Origin: Rhodococcus jostii NBRC 16295
GTDB taxonomy: Bacteria > Actinomycetota > Actinomycetes > Mycobacteriales > Mycobacteriaceae
Assembly: GCF_001894825.1 (NCBI RefSeq)
Contig: NZ_BCWY01000007.1
Span: 1-64,000 of the forward strand
DNA: 64,000 bases
Reading direction: 5' to 3'
The translations under genes and the position numbers were made by a program. The stretch's first letter is position 1. Each line of letters begins with the position of its first letter. Shown here piece after piece: positions 9,749 through 18,021 of this stretch. Below the pieces are notes generated by a model. It searched no databases. It was not told where the DNA came from and was given only the letters and a program-made list of their open reading frames with translations.

Positions 9749-11149
9749 CTAGACGTCGACCGACCGGGCGATCTCGTCGAGGTCGACCACACTCGCGACG
9801 TCGGTCACCGGATGCACCCCGGGGGCGTGCACGGTGATCCGGTAGTCCTGGGCGGTGAGCCCGTCGAGGCTGGTCCGCTGCCAGCCGTCGACGGTCGTCG
9901 ACAAGGGGTGCTGCCGGCTCGGACCGCCCGCGACGGGCTCGACCGTCGCGACGAGCCGCGCGGCCTCGGCACCGGTTCGCGCTCGGATCACCAGCGGCTC
10001 GGCGGTGGTGACGTCGTCGACGAGCAGTGCAACGGATTCGTTGACCGCCGGAAACACGTTCGGGGGCGCCAGAACTGCGGTTGTCAGGATGCCGCCGACG
10101 TGGTCGAGCACCGGGTCGTCGTTCTGCAGGGATCCGTGTTTCTGGCTGAAGAAGGCCGCGTTCTTCCATCCCGTCATGAGTTCGTGCGGGATCGACGACA
10201 GTTTCGGCACGGTGCCGTCGCCGCCGCTCTCCCCCGGTCCGCGCACGGTGAGCGTCTCGACCTTGTCCCCGGCGAGCCGGGCGGCCCACTTGGTGGGCTG
10301 GAAGTCGCCGATCACCGGACGGATGTCGTAGCCGTCGTGTCCCGGCTTCAGCCGCTCGTCGACGGCGTCGCGCAGGTCCCGGTGCAGGCGCACCGCCGCA
10401 GCCATCCGGTCGGCGTCGAGACCGGTCCCCGACCAGTCGAGCTTCTCGTGGTCGAGCGCGAGCCACGACCCGTCGTCGCCCGCCATGCACCGATACGACG
10501 GCAGCAACTGGTAGGCGGAGGTGAACGAGCGGATCAGCGCACTGAGGTCGACGGTGAACGGACCCCAGCCCTTGCGGAACCCGTTGACCAGGAATTCGAG
10601 CGCGTTGACCGAGCCAGAGTACGGGGTGCCGAACGTGACGAGGGTGCGGGTGTCACGCCAGCCGTCCAGCAGTTCGAGGAAGAGGCGCGCGACGATTCCG
10701 CCCATCGAATGGCACACCAGGACGAGCTTCGCGTCGGCATTGCCCGACGTCTCGCGCCACCGCGACAGCCACTCGTGGGATCGCCGGGCCAGGGCGCGGG
10801 CCGCCACCCGGTTGTCGCGCCGCCAGTCGTAGGGGAACTCGAAATAGTTGTCGCCGGGGACCACCCCGAACCGGCGGACGACGTCGTTCCGGAACTTCGT
10901 GTAACCGTCGATCTTCCAGTCCAGCCCGGGAACGAAATGGAAGTCCGGGACCAGCCGGGTGGCGACGACGCCGTCACCGAGGTCGTCGAGGTCCGGATCG
11001 TCCCCGTCGAGTTGCAGGCGTTTGATGTTCCCGCCCAGCGACAGCACACCCGCCAGCGCGGCTCCCGGTGTCGGCGCCCACACGTTCTTGCCGTCGCGGG
11101 CGAGGACCGACCCGCCGATGCCGGGCAACAACACGACTACGTCTTGCAT
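9749..11149 (-). CDS. LCAT/PGAP1-like alpha/beta-hydrolase (lipase/esterase)
   Basis: A 466-residue alpha/beta-hydrolase. Its N-terminal LLPGIGGSVL oxyanion segment and overall text resemble lecithin:cholesterol acyltransferase-like lipases. The triad can be read as Ser148 (CHSMGG), Asp311 (GGDGTVP) and His338 (SQKHGS). The last 100 residues form a separate beta-rich domain. The N-terminus begins directly with MQDVVVLLPG and has no signal peptide. ATG 11149 has a good site (GGAGG). It is the first gene of the hydrolase block, ending 14 nt before the CHAT gene start, which argues for co-transcription. A membrane-damaging effector is possible, but the substrate is not known. Confidence 0.82.
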   Translation of the reverse strand: MQDVVVLLPGIGGSVLARDGKNVWAPTPGAALAGVLSLGGNIKRLQLDGDDPDLDDLGDGVVATRLVPDFHFVPGLDWKIDGYTKFRNDVVRRFGVVPGDNYFEFPYDWRRDNRVAARALARRSHEWLSRWRETSGNADAKLVLVCHSMGGIVARLFLELLDGWRDTRTLVTFGTPYSGSVNALEFLVNGFRKGWGPFTVDLSALIRSFTSAYQLLPSYRCMAGDDGSWLALDHEKLDWSGTGLDADRMAAAVRLHRDLRDAVDERLKPGHDGYDIRPVIGDFQPTKWAARLAGDKVETLTVRGPGESGGDGTVPKLSSIPHELMTGWKNAAFFSQKHGSLQNDDPVLDHVGGILTTAVLAPPNVFPAVNESVALLVDDVTTAEPLVIRARTGAEAARLVATVEPVAGGPSRQHPLSTTVDGWQRTSLDGLTAQDYRITVHAPGVHPVTDVASVVDLDEIARSVDV

Positions 11150-11272
11150 GGCGGCCTCCGGGATCGAACGCCCAGGAGAGGGCGGCTTCGAATCCCAGTC
11201 TTCTCTCACCCGCCGCAATACACACGAGTAGCGGACCACTCGGTTTGCAGTTTTTTCGCCGGGTCGCGGGGC

Positions 11273-11842
11273 TCAGCGCTGCGCGAAGTTGAGGTAGGCC
11301 TTCGACGGCGTCGGCCCGCGCTGGCCCTGGTACTTGGAGCCGACGGCGGAGCTGCCGTACGGGTGCTCCGCCGCGCTCGACAGCCGCAGCAGACACAGCT
11401 GGCCGATCTTCATCCCCGGCCAGAGGGTGATGGGCAGGTTCGCGACGTTGGAGAGTTCGAGGGTGATGTGCCCGTTGAAACCGGGGTCGATGAACCCGGC
11501 CGTGGAGTGCGTCAGCAGTCCGAGACGGCCGAGCGAGGACTTGCCCTCCAGGCGTCCGGCCAGGTCGTCGGGCAGCGAACACACCTCCAGCGTGGATCCG
11601 AGAACGAACTCCCCGGGGTGCAGGACGAACGGCTCGCCCTCGGCCGGCTCGACCAGCGTCGTCAGCTCGTCCTGCCGCTGAGCTGGGTCGATGTGCGTGT
11701 AGCGGGTGTTGTTGAACACCCGGAACAGGCTGTCGAGGCGGACATCCACGCTCGAGGGCTGGACCATCGAATCGTCGAACGGGTCGATGCCCAGACGTCC
11801 AGCGGAAATTTCGGCACGGAGATCGCGATCGGAGAGGAGCAC
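11273..11842 (-). CDS. dcd: dCTP deaminase (probably bifunctional dCTP deaminase/dUTPase)
   Basis: A 189-residue protein of the Dcd family, which makes dUTP (or dUMP when bifunctional) from dCTP for thymidylate synthesis. Family landmarks include [12 protein letters not shown] at the start, [24 protein letters not shown], the catalytic-region [16 protein letters not shown] and the C-terminal [12 protein letters not shown]. Length is typical. In Mycobacterium tuberculosis this enzyme carries both activities; that is an inference here. It is a core gene, 123 nt upstream of the hydrolase block on the same strand. Confidence 0.97.
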   Translation of the reverse strand: MLLSDRDLRAEISAGRLGIDPFDDSMVQPSSVDVRLDSLFRVFNNTRYTHIDPAQRQDELTTLVEPAEGEPFVLHPGEFVLGSTLEVCSLPDDLAGRLEGKSSLGRLGLLTHSTAGFIDPGFNGHITLELSNVANLPITLWPGMKIGQLCLLRLSSAAEHPYGSSAVGSKYQGQRGPTPSKAYLNFAQR

Positions 11843-11851
11843 ACGTAGAGG

Positions 11852-12520
11852 TTAACGGGTGTGGATGGCCATCGAGAGCAGCAGTTCGGTGCAGGTGTCC
11901 ACGAGCTCGTCCTCGGGGAGGGTCACGGTGCCGTTCAACCATGCCGTCAGGGTCTGGGCCAGGCCGCCGACCATGAAGTGCGCGGCGAGGTCGAGGCGAG
12001 GGCTCTCGGCCACCTCGTAGTACCCCACCGTCTGCTTCGTGACCAGGCCGGCGAAGAGTCGCGAGCTGTCGAGGCGACGCTGCGCCAGCACCGCGCTCGA
12101 CTGCGCCACCGAGAACATGAGCCGGCCGTGCCGCGGATCCTCTCCGACCTCCCGCACGATGTTGCGGACCCCGGCGCGCACGATGTCGCGTTCGCCCGGC
12201 CCGGCGTTCGACACGGCGTCCAGCGTGCTGGTGGCGATGCGGTCCACCACGTGGTCGTAGACGGCGACGGTGAGCGCATCGCGGTCGGGGAAGCTCTCGT
12301 AGAAGTAGCGGGTGGCGAGCCCGGCCGTCTTGCAGACCCCCCGCACCGTGAGGGCGTGGTCGCCGTCCGCGCTGCCGAGCAGGTCGAGTCCGGCCTCGAT
12401 GAGCTGGCCGCGGCGTTCCGACCGACGCTGATCGATCTCCTGGCCGCCGTAGACGCGCCCGCCGTCGCTCGTCGAGTTTCCGCCCTTCGCGTTCACCGGT
12501 GCGGTAGCCATGCGGACCAT
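11852..12520 (-). CDS. TetR-family regulator, divergent from the MpaB-like gene
   Basis: A 222-residue TetR protein. The N-terminal helix-turn-helix reads ALTVRGVCKTAGLATRYFYE (about residues 57-76) and is followed by an all-helical ligand domain. ATG 12520 is chosen because GGAG lies seven bases upstream; an in-frame ATG three codons later is less well placed. It shares an 85-bp divergent promoter region with the MpaB-like oxygenase, and a 26-bp near-perfect palindrome sits in that gap. It most likely represses itself and the oxygenase gene. Confidence 0.9.
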   Translation of the reverse strand: MVRMATAPVNAKGGNSTSDGGRVYGGQEIDQRRSERRGQLIEAGLDLLGSADGDHALTVRGVCKTAGLATRYFYESFPDRDALTVAVYDHVVDRIATSTLDAVSNAGPGERDIVRAGVRNIVREVGEDPRHGRLMFSVAQSSAVLAQRRLDSSRLFAGLVTKQTVGYYEVAESPRLDLAAHFMVGGLAQTLTAWLNGTVTLPEDELVDTCTELLLSMAIHTR

Positions 12521-12550
12521 CTTTCCACTCCCCTCTGGACGGCGAACATA

Positions 12551-12576
12551 TATGTGAGTACGGTCGTATTCAGATA
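12551..12576. promoter_or_regulatory. Probable TetR operator between TetR and mpaB-like genes
   Basis: Two 12-bp arms around a GT centre: TATGTGAGTACG on the left, and a right arm whose complement reads TATCTGAATACG, matching at 10 of 12 positions. It is the only strong dyad in the 85-bp divergent gap, so it is the likely target of the adjacent TetR regulator. Confidence 0.6.
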
Positions 12577-12605
12577 GCGAATCCGTGGAGGGAGAAGGAG
12601 CGAGA

Positions 12606-13430
12606 ATGTCGACGTCACTCGAGGTACCGGACCGTCTGGACCAGGTCATGGACGGCGCCGGACTGCTGGCAGGCGCCGCGAACATCATCATGCAGCTCGC
12701 CCATCCCGGCGTCGGGTACGGCGTGTACGAGAGCAAGGTCGAGAGCGGCCAGCTGTTCAAGCATCCGATCAAACGGTCACGCACCACGCTGACCTACCTC
12801 GTGGTGGCGGCCCGCGGCACCGACGAGGAAAAGGCGGCCTTCCGCAAGGGCGTCAACCGCGCCCACGCCAAGGTGCGCTCCACCCCCGACAGCCCCGTGC
12901 AATACAACGCGTTCGACCCCGAACTGCAGTTGTGGGTGGCCGCCTGCATCTACCGCGGATTCGAAGACGTCAACCGCGCCCTGCACGGCGACCTCTCCCC
13001 CGCAGCCTCCGCGTTCTTCTACAAGGAAGGCGCCACCTTCGGCACCACCCTCCAGGTGCCACCGGAAATGTGGCCCGAAGACCGCGCCGCATTCGAGGAG
13101 TACTGGAACAAGGCCCTCGACAAGGTGTCGATCGACGACACCATCCGCGCACACGTCCTCTCCATCGCACGCCTCGAATTCCTGCCCGCCATCGTGTCCC
13201 GCCTCTTCGGCCGGCTCAATATGTTCTTCACCAACGGCTTCCTGCCCCAGCAGTTCCGCGACGAAATGCACCTGACGTGGACCGCCGACGACCAGAAGCG
13301 CTTCGACCGCACCCTGCGCACCATCGGCGCCGTCAGCCGGCGCATCCCCGTCCGCATCCGAGAGTTCCCGTACAACGTGCTCATGTTCGATCTGCGACGC
13401 AGAATCAAGGCCGGCAAACCTCTCGTATGA
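12606..13430 (+). CDS. Oxygenase MpaB family protein (DUF2236)
   Basis: A 274-residue protein of the DUF2236/MpaB family, heme-dependent or related oxygenases that include latex-clearing protein relatives. Recognisable text is LLAGAANIIMQLAHPGVGYG at the start, then RGTDEEKAAFRKGVNRAHAKV and YNAFDPELQLWVAACIYRG; the histidines in these blocks are the usual cofactor candidates. The substrate is unknown. ATG 12606 has GGAGAAGGAG directly upstream. It is divergent from a TetR regulator with a palindromic operator between them, so it is probably induced by a small hydrophobic ligand. Confidence 0.88.
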   Translation: MSTSLEVPDRLDQVMDGAGLLAGAANIIMQLAHPGVGYGVYESKVESGQLFKHPIKRSRTTLTYLVVAARGTDEEKAAFRKGVNRAHAKVRSTPDSPVQYNAFDPELQLWVAACIYRGFEDVNRALHGDLSPAASAFFYKEGATFGTTLQVPPEMWPEDRAAFEEYWNKALDKVSIDDTIRAHVLSIARLEFLPAIVSRLFGRLNMFFTNGFLPQQFRDEMHLTWTADDQKRFDRTLRTIGAVSRRIPVRIREFPYNVLMFDLRRRIKAGKPLV

Positions 13431-13526
13431 CCTTCGGCGTGTGGCGTCGGGTAGTCCGGATCACCATCTGATAATGTTTCCGCCGCAGGGTGTTGGGCCT
13501 GCCTACGGGCGCCCAATATCGTGCGC

Positions 13527-13597
13527 GCCGATGTAGTTCAATGGCAGAACATCAGCTTCCCAAGCTGAATACGCGGGTTCGATTCCCGTCATCGGCT
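13527..13597 (+). tRNA. tRNA-Gly (anticodon CCC)
   Basis: A 71-nt cloverleaf. The 7-bp acceptor stem GCCGATG pairs with CATCGGC. The anticodon stem TCAGC/GCTGA encloses loop TTCCCAA with anticodon CCC. The T arm is CGGGTTCGATTCCCG. CCA is not encoded. The 7 kb beyond it are rich in transposase remnants, so this tRNA may have been an integration target. Confidence 0.96.
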
Positions 13598-13807
13598 CAC
13601 CACCCACCTATTAGGCCCGGGATCGGATTCGGACCCCTATTTCTGCGCATTCGACGCTGTGACGCCCGCTTCTTCGGTCGGTGTGCGAGACGTTCGACGC
13701 TGTGGGGCGGTGAATCTGGCGAACCCGTGCCTGATAATGGGTCATTTTCGACGGGTGGTCGAGGTCAGCTACCGGGATCCGTGGATTCCGGCGGCGGGGC
13801 GGGGTAG

Positions 13808-14440
13808 CTATCTGCCCGGTCCCGTGGCAGCCAGAGATGCTGCGTGGCGCGTGGCGGAGTGGGTGCGGCGACGACGCCGTCGGGGTCGGCGTTCGGGTTC
13901 CGGTTCGCCCAGGAACCGCCCCCAGGAATCGAGAACTTCCCGCCTGGTGGCCCAGTCGTGCAGATTGAGGATGTTCAGGGCGGCGAGGGTGAAGCCGGCG
14001 AGCAGGGTCTAACGGCGGATCCCGAAGCCCCGGAAGTAGCCGCGGTGCACGCCGAGCCGGTTCTTCTTCAGGTCGGCGAACAGGCTCTCGATCCCGACCC
14101 TGCGGTGATAGGGCGCCTCCCAGGCCAGGGTTCCGTGCTGGAACGGCATCCGCATGTCCGGGTCATCGGCGTCGTCGAGCGTGATGGTGCGCCCGCAGCC
14201 GCAGGGGGTACCCGGTTTGCGGGACGTCGTCGGCACGCTCTGCGGCGCGCGCATCGAGACGGGACTGCTCGGGCAACGAACCCGGACAGAAGGAACAGCA
14301 GGCCCGCGATACCGCCGGGACCCGCCAGGACGGCGGGCGCCATGCGGGGCGAAAGCGTTTACCTGGCGTGCCTGGTGGCGCCGTTCGAGCCGCGCACGCA
14401 CGTCGACGTCCATCTTGGCGTCGATCTCGGGTGCGGTCAC
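13808..14440 (-). pseudogene. Transposase remnant (C-terminal part, in-frame amber)
   Basis: Minus-strand reading gives RVGIESLFADLKKNRLGVHRG, then an in-frame TAG at 14009-14011, then LLAGFTLAALNILNLHDWA and an arginine-rich end stopping at 13808. This is the C-terminal half of a DDE transposase of the type ending in DLK...RGYFR...ALNLLNLHDW. The N-terminal half is absent or frameshifted: text upstream of about 14260 is not transposase-like. It is dead DNA beside tRNA-Gly. Confidence 0.7.
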
Positions 14441-14481
14441 GCGTGGTCGTTGTCATTGCAGTCTCTTCCCAGTCGGTTGCT

Positions 14482-15057
14482 TCATTTTTCGAGTAGGCGA
14501 AACGCGTTCACGAGCCCGGACGCGAGAATTTCGTTGGAAAGCGCAGAATCCGACACCGCCCGCGACAACTGCAGGGTCCCGATCAGGCTTGACATCAGGC
14601 CGATCGCTATCGTTTGCGCCGCGGCTGTGTCGTCGATGTGGGTACGACTGGCGACGATGGTGATCATGGCCGCGATGCCATCCGTGAACGATTGCTGCAC
14701 AATCGGTTTCGACCGACTGATTTCGCTGAGCAGGGCGGCGGACGGACATCCGTTCTCACGCTGGTCACGATGACTCGCCGACAGATAGCCCTCGATGTAG
14801 GACTGCAACGAGTGGCCGTCGTCGGGTAGCGCCCGCAGAGTATCCAGCTGCTTCGTCAGCTGATCGGCCAAGACCACCGCGACGAGTTCGTCCTTCGACG
14901 CGAAGTGCGCGTAGAAGGCGCCGTTGGTCAGCCCGGCGTCGGACATCAACGCACTGACGCCTGCCCCGTCGATCCCATCCTTCTTCAGACGTCGACCCGC
15001 CGCCTCCACCACCCGAGCGCGCGTCTGCGCCTTGTGCTCGCTGCCGTATCTCGCCAT
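14482..15057 (-). CDS. TetR-family regulator of the downstream divergent operon
   Basis: A 191-residue TetR protein with helix-turn-helix GVSALMSDAGLTNGAFYAHF at about residues 33-52 and a ligand domain containing NGCPSAALLSEI, as in TetR subfamilies that respond to electrophiles or acyl compounds. It is divergent from the hydrolase/MDR/hydrolase/SDR operon starting at 15192. A near-perfect 26-bp palindrome in the gap is its likely operator. Confidence 0.9.
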   Translation of the reverse strand: MARYGSEHKAQTRARVVEAAGRRLKKDGIDGAGVSALMSDAGLTNGAFYAHFASKDELVAVVLADQLTKQLDTLRALPDDGHSLQSYIEGYLSASHRDQRENGCPSAALLSEISRSKPIVQQSFTDGIAAMITIVASRTHIDDTAAAQTIAIGLMSSLIGTLQLSRAVSDSALSNEILASGLVNAFRLLEK

Positions 15058-15113
15058 GTCGATGATCCTCCGTACTGCCGCGTCCTTGCCCTACCGAAGT
15101 CTATCCGATAACC

Positions 15114-15139
15114 TTACGATCATAATAGTATGAGCGTAA
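15114..15139. promoter_or_regulatory. Probable TetR operator upstream of the hydrolase/MDR operon
   Basis: Left arm TTACGATCATA and right arm TATGAGCGTAA, separated by ATAG, match at 10 of 11 positions. The dyad sits in the 134-bp divergent gap, 57 bp from the TetR start and 53 bp from the hydrolase start. Confidence 0.65.
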
Positions 15140-15191
15140 TTCAATCGGGCTTTCACGGGCCAGGCTCACTTCCTTCGGATAGAGGACAGAC

Positions 15192-16100
15192 ATGGCAACC
15201 AACCACGGCGCTCCAGCCGGCACCTGGATCACGGTCCCGACCAAATCCGTCCTCGCCGGCGGCGCGAACTTCGCTTACCGCGAGCTCGGCCCCACGGGAG
15301 GCGTGCCCGTGGTGTTCCTGCATCACTTCGCCGCCGTTCTGGACGACTGGGACCCCCGCATCATCGACGGCATCGCCGCGCATCACCACGTCGTCACATT
15401 CGACAACCGCGGCGTCGGTGCGACCGACTCGAAGGTCCCCGCCGATCTCGAGCAGATGGGACGCGATGCGGCTACGTTCATTCGAGCGCTCGGTCACGAC
15501 AGCGTCGACCTTCTCGGGTTTTCTATGGGCGGGGGGGTAGCCCAGATGGTCGCCCTGCAGAATCCGACACTGGTTCGGCGAATGGTGTTGGCAGGCACCG
15601 GCCCACGCGGCGGCGGAGGTATCGACCACATGCGCAGGATCGTCGGACTTGCCTACCTCAAAGCCGCCCTTGCCCGCAAAGATGCCCGACACTTCCTGTT
15701 CTTCCCACGCACGACCGAGGGCAAACGCTCCGCCGACGCCTATTTCGCCCGGCTCGCCGAACGTGCCGTCGACCGGGACACACGCATTTCGATGCAGGCG
15801 CGCCTCGCACAATTGAAAGCAATCATGGGCGGCGGGAAAGCAGCACCCGACGACCTGTCACAGATCACCGCGCCAGTGTTCGTCGCGAACGGCGACAACG
15901 ACCTCATGGTCGCCAGTGAGCACTCCGCCGACCTCGCACGGCGCCTTCCCAATTCGCAGCTGACCATCTACCCGAGCTCAGGACACGGCGGCATATTCCA
16001 ATACCACCGCGAATTCGTCCCGGAAGTGCTCGCATTCCTCGGCGAGGAGCCGCACACCGCCGCCGCCTCCTCCGCGACCCACACTGGCGATCAGTCGTGA
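15192..16100 (+). CDS. Alpha/beta-fold hydrolase
   Basis: A 302-residue hydrolase of the haloperoxidase/esterase-like group. The nucleophile elbow GFSMGG lies near residue 113, the acid is probably in NGDNDLMV, and the histidine in SSGHGGIFQYH. FDNRGVGATDSKVP is the typical strand following the oxyanion loop. ATG 15192 follows AGGACAGAC. It ends in a 4-nt GTGA overlap with the next gene. It is closely related to the hydrolase at 17127-17978 (shared text YRELGP, WDPRI, VVTFDN, TGTGPRGG, SGHGG), so the operon contains a duplicated hydrolase around a reductase. The substrate is not evident. Confidence 0.88.
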   Translation: MATNHGAPAGTWITVPTKSVLAGGANFAYRELGPTGGVPVVFLHHFAAVLDDWDPRIIDGIAAHHHVVTFDNRGVGATDSKVPADLEQMGRDAATFIRALGHDSVDLLGFSMGGGVAQMVALQNPTLVRRMVLAGTGPRGGGGIDHMRRIVGLAYLKAALARKDARHFLFFPRTTEGKRSADAYFARLAERAVDRDTRISMQARLAQLKAIMGGGKAAPDDLSQITAPVFVANGDNDLMVASEHSADLARRLPNSQLTIYPSSGHGGIFQYHREFVPEVLAFLGEEPHTAAASSATHTGDQS

Positions 16101-17098
16101 AAGCCTTCGCCTTCGCTGCGTACAAGCGGCCGCTGCAGGAGACGACCGTGCGCGAGCCGATCGTCGGCGACCACGACGTACTCGTCAAAATTCAGGCAGC
16201 CGGCCTCAACCAGCTCGACGAGAAAATCCGCACCGGCGAATTCAAACAACTGCTCCACTATCCGACGCCGTTGACTCTCGGACACGACCTGGCCGGCACC
16301 GTCATCGGAGTCGGCGCCCGCGTTGGACACTTCACCGTCGGCGACGAGGTCTACGCCCGCCCCCGCGACGGCCGAATCGGCACCTTCGCCGAACGCATCG
16401 CCGTCCACGAGGACGACCTCGCGCTACGACCGACATCGATCAGCATGGTCGAAGCCGCCTCACTCCCCCTCGTCGCGCTCACCGCCTGGCAGGCACTCGT
16501 CGACAGAGCGAATGTGCAACCCGGGCAGAAAGTTCTGATCCACGCCGGTGCGGGCGGAGTCGGGTCGATCGCGATCCAACTCGCCAAGCATCTCGGCGCG
16601 AGCGTCGCCACCACCGCCAGCGGCCGAAACGCCGACTTCGTCCGAGAACTCGGCGCCGACGTCGTCATCGACTACCGCACCGAAGATTTTGCAGACGTTC
16701 TCGACGGCTACGACGTGGTCGTCGACAGCCTGGGTGGGGACAACCTCGAAAAGTCACTGCGCGTGCTCCGGCCGGGCGGCAAGGCAATCGGTATCGCCGG
16801 CCCACCCGACCCCACGTTCGCCCGCACCGCCGGCGTCAATCCGATCGTTCGTCTCGCGATCACCGCCCTGAGCCGCAAAATACGCAGACAAGCCGCGAAA
16901 GCGGGCGTGAGCTACGAATTCCTTTTCATGCGTGCCAGCGGTGAGCAACTACGCCGCATTGCGGAACTCGTCGACCACGGCGCGATCCGTCCGATCGTCG
17001 GAAGAACGTACCCCTTCCACGAGACACCGGACGCCCTCACGGCCCTCGCCTCGGGTGGCATCCGCGGCAAAGCCGTCATCACCCTGCCCACCGCCTGA
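16097..17098 (+). CDS. MDR-superfamily NAD(P)-dependent oxidoreductase (quinone-reductase type)
   Basis: A 333-residue zinc-independent medium-chain dehydrogenase/reductase. The GroES-like N-terminus contains GHDLAGTVIGVGARVG; the Rossmann motif HAGAGGVGSIAIQLAKHLGA follows. The zinc cysteine cluster of true alcohol dehydrogenases is absent, placing it with quinone or enone reductases. GTG 16097 overlaps the stop of the preceding hydrolase by four bases, so translation is coupled. It belongs to the TetR-controlled operon and probably reduces an alpha,beta-unsaturated or quinoid compound. Confidence 0.88.
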   Translation: MKAFAFAAYKRPLQETTVREPIVGDHDVLVKIQAAGLNQLDEKIRTGEFKQLLHYPTPLTLGHDLAGTVIGVGARVGHFTVGDEVYARPRDGRIGTFAERIAVHEDDLALRPTSISMVEAASLPLVALTAWQALVDRANVQPGQKVLIHAGAGGVGSIAIQLAKHLGASVATTASGRNADFVRELGADVVIDYRTEDFADVLDGYDVVVDSLGGDNLEKSLRVLRPGGKAIGIAGPPDPTFARTAGVNPIVRLAITALSRKIRRQAAKAGVSYEFLFMRASGEQLRRIAELVDHGAIRPIVGRTYPFHETPDALTALASGGIRGKAVITLPTA

Positions 17099-17126
17099 AC
17101 CCACCGAATCGCCGGACAACACCCCC

Positions 17127-17978
17127 ATGAGCACCCAGAGCAATCACGCCGCCTACGCATCAGCCCGGACAAAGACCATCACCGCAGGCGGGAATACTTA
17201 CGCTTACCGCGAATTGGGACCGAAAGGCGGTATCCCCGTCGTCTTTTTTGTCCACCTGTCCGCCAACCTCGACAACTGGGACCCCCGAATCGTCGACGCG
17301 ATCGCACGGAACCGTCACGTCGTCACCTTCGACAACGTCGGTGTCGGCGCGTCCACAGGGAAGGTGCCGGACACGATCGAGGCGATGGCCGCCGACGCCT
17401 ACACCTTCATCACCGCGCTCGGCTTCGACACAGTCGACCTGTTCACCTTCTCGATGGGCGGTTTCATCGCCCAAGATCTGATCCTCGAGCACCCGCACCT
17501 GGTCCGCAAGCTCATCCTCACCGGAACAGGACCACGCGGAGGCAAGGACATCGACAAGGTCTCCCGAACGACCTACTTCGACATTCTGCGCGCAACGCTC
17601 GTGCGGGCCGACCCCAAAGAGTTCTTGTTCTTCAACCGCAACCCAGCCGGCAAGACCGCCGCCAAGGCATTCATCGGGCGACTCCACGAACGCAGCACCG
17701 ACCGCGACACAGCCGTCGGAATATCTGTTCTGCGAACACAACTCGCCGCCATCGAAAAGTACGGGCGCTCCGCCCCGTCGGATCTATCCCGCATCACCGC
17801 CGACACCCTCATCGCCAACGGCGACCACGACCGCATGGTCCCCACCCCACTGTCCGAAGATCTACGACGCCGCATCCCCGGCTCCGAACTGATCATCTAC
17901 CCCGACTCCGGCCACGGCGGAGTCTTCCAATACCACGACAAGTTCGCTCCCGTCGCCGTCGAGTTCCTCGGTCTCTGA
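17127..17978 (+). CDS. Alpha/beta-fold hydrolase, paralogue of the one at 15192
   Basis: A 283-residue hydrolase with nucleophile motif FTFSMGG, acid-region NGDHDRMV and histidine in DSGHGGVFQYH. I placed the start at ATG 17127, where alignment with its paralogue begins; the frame is open further upstream but overlaps the MDR gene. There is no strong Shine-Dalgarno, only 28 nt from the previous stop, suggesting operon translation. Two similar hydrolases in one operon may handle related esters, or one may be a duplicated spare. Confidence 0.87.
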   Translation: MSTQSNHAAYASARTKTITAGGNTYAYRELGPKGGIPVVFFVHLSANLDNWDPRIVDAIARNRHVVTFDNVGVGASTGKVPDTIEAMAADAYTFITALGFDTVDLFTFSMGGFIAQDLILEHPHLVRKLILTGTGPRGGKDIDKVSRTTYFDILRATLVRADPKEFLFFNRNPAGKTAAKAFIGRLHERSTDRDTAVGISVLRTQLAAIEKYGRSAPSDLSRITADTLIANGDHDRMVPTPLSEDLRRRIPGSELIIYPDSGHGGVFQYHDKFAPVAVEFLGL

Positions 17979-18021
17979 ACACCTCTCGGTACACACGCCC
18001 TTTTGGATCGGAGAAAAACGC

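Noticed and set aside
6723-9752. A 1,009-codon open frame on the plus strand
   Set aside because: It is antisense to the CHAT-NTPase gene, Arg/Gly/Asp-rich with no family likeness; such frames are expected opposite high-GC genes.
9716-11848. A 710-codon plus-strand frame across the lipase and dcd genes
   Set aside because: It covers two clearly recognised minus-strand genes and has no motif or ribosome site.
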